In this document: positions 6,336 to 8,242 of the stretch, one piece after another
Position numbering within the stretch: position 1 is the first letter of the stretch
Layout: every line of letters begins with the position of its first letter
Origin: Actinomycetes bacterium
GTDB lineage: Bacteria > Actinomycetota > Acidimicrobiia > Acidimicrobiales > JAKAOS01
NCBI GenBank assembly: GCA_021790615.1
Contig: JAJYGW010000047.1
Location: forward strand, 1-8,242
DNA length: 8,242 bases
Reading direction: 5' to 3'
The notes under the pieces: generated by a model
What the model saw: the letters and a program-made list of their open reading frames with translations, nothing else
Told to the model about the DNA's origin: nothing
The model's database searches: none
Translations under genes and position numbers: made by a program

Positions 6336-7101
6336 GCCACGACTCGCCCGCGCCGGGCTTCGCCTCGTCGAAGGCCTCCTGGAGCCGTTCGGCGAGCAGG
6401 CCGGTGAGCTGACGGAGCTGCTCCCGGCTCGCTCGCACCGCCTCGGGTGGGGGGATCGCCTCGCCGATCACGATCCGCACGGTGCGCAGGCGCGGGAGGA
6501 CGGTCCCCTTGCCCATGGCGGCCTCCGAGCCCGCGATCCCGACCGGCACCAGGGGCACGTGCGCCCGGGAGGCGAGGTAGGCGGCCCCCTCGAAGAGCGG
6601 CTGGACCTCCTCGCCGCTGCAGCGCTGGCCCTCGGGGAACAGCACGAGCGGCTCGCCGTTCCCGAGGACTTCGAGGCAGCGCCGGAGCGCCTCCCGGTCG
6701 GCCGCACCGCGGCGCACGGGGAAACCACCGAGGGAGGTGAGCACCCACCCCGGGAGCTTGTAGCGCCACACGCCCTCCTTGCCCATGTAGCGCAGGCGAT
6801 GTCGCGAGACCGCCGCGACCACCAGCGTGTCGATGTTGGACCGGTGCACGGGAGCGACGACGTACGCGCCGGCCTCGGGGACGTGCTCGAGCCCCTCGAC
6901 CTCGAGCCGCCAGAGCAGCCGGGAGACCCCGACTACGAGGGTCCGGGCAACCGCATAGGCGGCCAGTGCGGCGCGCGAGGGTGGCGAGAGGTCGAGCGTC
7001 CGCCCGGTCGCGCGGCCCGCTGCACCGGCTCCCGACACAGCGCTCCGGTCCGGTGCGGCCGCGGATGGAGCATCTCCGGCCTGCGCCTTCCCGGCCTGCA
7101 C
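6295..7101 (-). CDS. plsC: 1-acyl-sn-glycerol-3-phosphate acyltransferase family protein (PlsC-type)
   Basis: Protein of 268 residues with the four acyltransferase blocks in order: HRSNID at 86-91 (catalytic H86 and D91), GGFPVRR at 125-131, FPEGQR at 155-160 and VPLVPVGI at 182-189. PlsC transfers an acyl chain to lysophosphatidic acid to give phosphatidic acid at the inner membrane face; related actinobacterial paralogues may use other acceptors, so the exact substrate is less certain than the family. Block III has Gln where FPEGTR is usual. The first 40 residues are an Ala/Gly-rich, probably disordered extension. The last 13 residues are Arg-rich and overlap the transporter gene on the other strand. 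The GTG start at 7101 is supported by a -10 box 7 nt upstream; no Shine-Dalgarno is present. Expressed alone or with no visible partner, converging on the ispH unit. Confidence 0.9.
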   Translation of the reverse strand: MQAGKAQAGDAPSAAAPDRSAVSGAGAAGRATGRTLDLSPPSRAALAAYAVARTLVVGVSRLLWRLEVEGLEHVPEAGAYVVAPVHRSNIDTLVVAAVSRHRLRYMGKEGVWRYKLPGWVLTSLGGFPVRRGAADREALRRCLEVLGNGEPLVLFPEGQRCSGEEVQPLFEGAAYLASRAHVPLVPVGIAGSEAAMGKGTVLPRLRTVRIVIGEAIPPPEAVRASREQLRQLTGLLAERLQEAFDEAKPGAGESWLRRRRARRHLRQR

Positions 7102-7178
7102 GCGACCGAGTGTAGGCAGACCTCACCCTGACCTGGCAAGGGCGGGCGGGTCGACAGTGTCCGAAGGGGTCGAGACCC
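7102..7178. other. Intergenic region between the second transporter and the plsC-type gene
   Basis: This 77-bp gap holds the plsC-type promoter at its left end. Nearer the transporter stop is a small dyad (GGGT-CGAG-ACCC at 7167-7178) and a direct repeat of GGGTCGA (7148-7154 and 7167-7173). The dyad has only a 4-bp stem and no T-run, so it is not a convincing terminator; readthrough from the transporter into the plsC-type gene is possible. Confidence 0.45.
7109..7139 (-). promoter_or_regulatory. Promoter of the plsC-type gene, leaderless
   Basis: The minus strand carries TTGCCA at 7139-7134 (one mismatch to TTGACA), a 19-bp spacer and TACACT at 7114-7109. Seven bases separate the -10 box from GTG 7101, so the transcript should start at or one base before the start codon. 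The spacer holds AGGTC at 7123-7119, a direct repeat of AGGTC at 7134-7130, 11 bp (about one helical turn) apart. Confidence 0.65.
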
Positions 7179-8156
7179 TCACCCTCCCCTCAGCTCCTCC
7201 GGCCGGACAACGATGGGGACGGCGACTCGCCGGGCGGTGACGAGCACCCCCGCAGCGACGAGGCCGATCCCCACCCAGCCCAACGCCGTCACCGGCTGGC
7301 CCGCGACGACCCGCGCGAAGAGCGCCGCCACGACCGGCTCAGCAAGGCTGAGGGTCGTCGCGGCGGTCGCGGTCGTCGAGCGCAGGCCGCGCCCGAACAG
7401 GACGTAGCCCGCTCCCATCGGGACGAGGGCGAGGTACCCGATCACCGCCGCACCCCGAGGAGTCGCGAGGACCTCGGCCGCGCTGGCGACGACGACGCCC
7501 AGTAGTGCAATGCTCGCGAGGCCGAACATCGCCCCCATGGTCCCCCGAGAGCTCGCCCCGGCCTGGATCGCCCGAGCCCCGGCCACCGAGTAGGCGCCGT
7601 AGCAGGAGCCTGCGAGCAAGCCGAGACCGACACCGGCGAGGATCGTGCCGTATGACCGGCCGGCGAGGCCGAGGGAGGCAGTCCCGAGGACGGCCGTCCC
7701 CACCAGCGCGGCCGCCCCGCCGGCCACCAGGCCTCGCGGGAGCGGCTCCCCGGTGAGGACCCTCTCGAACCCTGCCGCCGCAACCGGCGACGATCCGATG
7801 GTGGTCGTGACCCCGAGTGCCACACCGCCCACGTGCATCGCCGAGTAGAAGCAGAGCGGGTAGAGCGCGACCGCGACGGCGCCCGCCAGGATGGCTCCCC
7901 CGATCGGCGTCCCCCGGTCTCGCCCGAGCGCGCCCCGCAGCACGACCCTCGCGTCTCGCCCGCCCGCCAGGAGGAGGACGATCCCCCCGAGGCCCATCCC
8001 CGCCGCCCCGAGCACGGCCGCGGGCACATTGGCCGGTGCGAAGGTCGCGGCGGTCCCCGTCGTTCCCCAGAGCAGGGCTGCCGCGAGGACGCTCCACCGG
8101 CCCGCCGGTGGCGCCGGGCCGCTGCCCGGTGCGCACGCAGATGGGCAGCGCTTCAT
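7179..8156 (-). CDS. EamA/DMT-superfamily transporter (10 membrane helices)
   Basis: Protein of 325 residues with two EamA repeats. Helix 1 begins near residue 22 (SVLAAALLWGTTGTAA). The first half ends with YSAMHVGGVALGVTTTIGSS and the E-rich turn FERVLTGE (130-137); the second has TTATAATTLSLAEPVVAALF (261-280). The LLWGTTGTA opening and LAEPVVAALFA block are typical of the YdcZ/YddG-like amino-acid or metabolite exporter branch, but the substrate cannot be assigned. It differs clearly from the transporter at 5433 in both halves, so the two are not a recent duplication. ATG 8156 is the only start before helix 1; an in-frame stop lies at 8198-8196. The first 20 codons have weaker GC3 bias and no Shine-Dalgarno is seen, so initiation may depend on coupling to upstream translation. 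It ends 77 bp before the plsC-type start. Confidence 0.88.
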   Translation of the reverse strand: MKRCPSACAPGSGPAPPAGRWSVLAAALLWGTTGTAATFAPANVPAAVLGAAGMGLGGIVLLLAGGRDARVVLRGALGRDRGTPIGGAILAGAVAVALYPLCFYSAMHVGGVALGVTTTIGSSPVAAAGFERVLTGEPLPRGLVAGGAAALVGTAVLGTASLGLAGRSYGTILAGVGLGLLAGSCYGAYSVAGARAIQAGASSRGTMGAMFGLASIALLGVVVASAAEVLATPRGAAVIGYLALVPMGAGYVLFGRGLRSTTATAATTLSLAEPVVAALFARVVAGQPVTALGWVGIGLVAAGVLVTARRVAVPIVVRPEELRGG

Positions 8157-8203
8157 GGGGCAGCCAGTCGACCGCGAGCGCGCCGCCGCCCCGCCTCACT
8201 CAT
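8153..8203 (-). CDS. Possible 16-residue ORF overlapping the transporter start
   Basis: ATG at 8203 opens a 16-codon frame (MSEAGRRRARGRLAAP) whose TGA overlaps the ATG of the transporter at 8156 in an ATGA. Its own ATG overlaps by 4 bp the TGA at 8202. It could couple translation into the transporter. GC3 is low for this genome and no Shine-Dalgarno stands before it, so chance is quite likely. Confidence 0.2.
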   Translation of the reverse strand: MSEAGRRRARGRLAAP

Positions 8204-8242
8204 CCCGCCGCGAGCAGCCCACTCGCGAGCGCTCGCAGATCG
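8200..8242 (-). CDS. Possible 3' end of an upstream gene, cut by the window edge
   Basis: One minus-strand frame is open from the window edge and ends at a TGA at 8202-8200; it reads DLRALASGLLAAG, which resembles an ordinary C-terminal helix. The other two frames are also open at the edge, one ending at 8196 (14 codons, stronger GC3 bias) and one at 8153. The choice between them cannot be made from so few codons. If real, the gene lies 43 bp upstream of the second transporter on the same strand. Confidence 0.3.
   Translation of the reverse strand, partial: DLRALASGLLAAG

Noticed and set aside
3980..6412. Plus-strand ORF of 810 codons spanning ispH and the first transporter
   Set aside because: Its Arg/Gly/Pro-rich reading is a frame-shifted shadow of ispH and the transporter; a GC-rich genome rarely has stops in such frames.
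7148..7178. Terminator after the second transporter
   Set aside because: The dyad has a 4-bp stem and no T-run on the relevant strand; expected by chance in GC-rich DNA.
5433..8156. The two EamA transporters as a tandem duplication
   Set aside because: They share only family-level features; the key blocks of both halves differ and they lie on opposite strands around the plsC-type gene.
1..8242. Mobile element, CRISPR array, defence or biosynthetic system
   Set aside because: No transposase, integrase, terminal repeats, spaced repeats, RNA gene, nuclease, or biosynthetic enzyme set is visible; composition is uniform throughout.

Overview
The window is very GC-rich DNA (clearly above 70% by eye) with tightly packed genes and no mobile element, CRISPR array, tRNA or rRNA that I can recognise. 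It looks like a chromosomal housekeeping region of a high-GC actinobacterium. A deep-branching lineage such as Acidimicrobiia would fit the gene set, but that is inference and not proven by the sequence. In support, the three genes that head transcription units (4266, 4374 and 7101) each have a TANNNT -10 box 6-7 nt before the start codon and no usable Shine-Dalgarno. That is the signature of leaderless mRNA, which is common in Actinobacteria.

Layout: 1-48 (minus) is the start of a gene that runs out of the window, with a strong ribosome binding site. 84-1337 (minus) is a membrane-anchored SpoIIE/PP2C-type serine phosphatase. 1334-2905 (minus) is der (engA), the double GTPase of 50S ribosome assembly, with an unusually long low-complexity linker. 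2902-4266 (minus) is a DUF512-type PDZ/radical SAM protein. These three genes are chained by two 4-bp ATGA overlaps and form one operon. A 107-bp divergent promoter region (4267-4373) separates them from ispH (4374-5426, plus), the last enzyme of the MEP isoprenoid pathway, which is followed after 6 nt by an EamA/DMT transporter (5433-6335, plus). Convergent to that and overlapping it by 41 bp is a plsC-type acyltransferase (6295-7101, minus). A second EamA/DMT transporter follows (7179-8156, minus), and the last ~85 bases probably hold the end of a further minus-strand gene.

The set plsC - ispH - DUF512 - der echoes a chromosomal neighbourhood known from Firmicutes and other bacteria (cmk-plsC-ispH-...-DUF512-der-plsY-gpsA), here rearranged in orientation and interrupted by a transporter. 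It combines phospholipid acylation, isoprenoid supply and ribosome assembly. The phosphatase and the two transporters are accessory additions.

I did not find a convincing new multi-gene system. The points most worth a second look are the paired leaderless promoters with a dyad in the ispH promoter, the repeat-bearing Der linker, the functionally uncharacterised radical SAM protein in the der operon, and the odd gene ends (IspH tail, overprinted PlsC tail).
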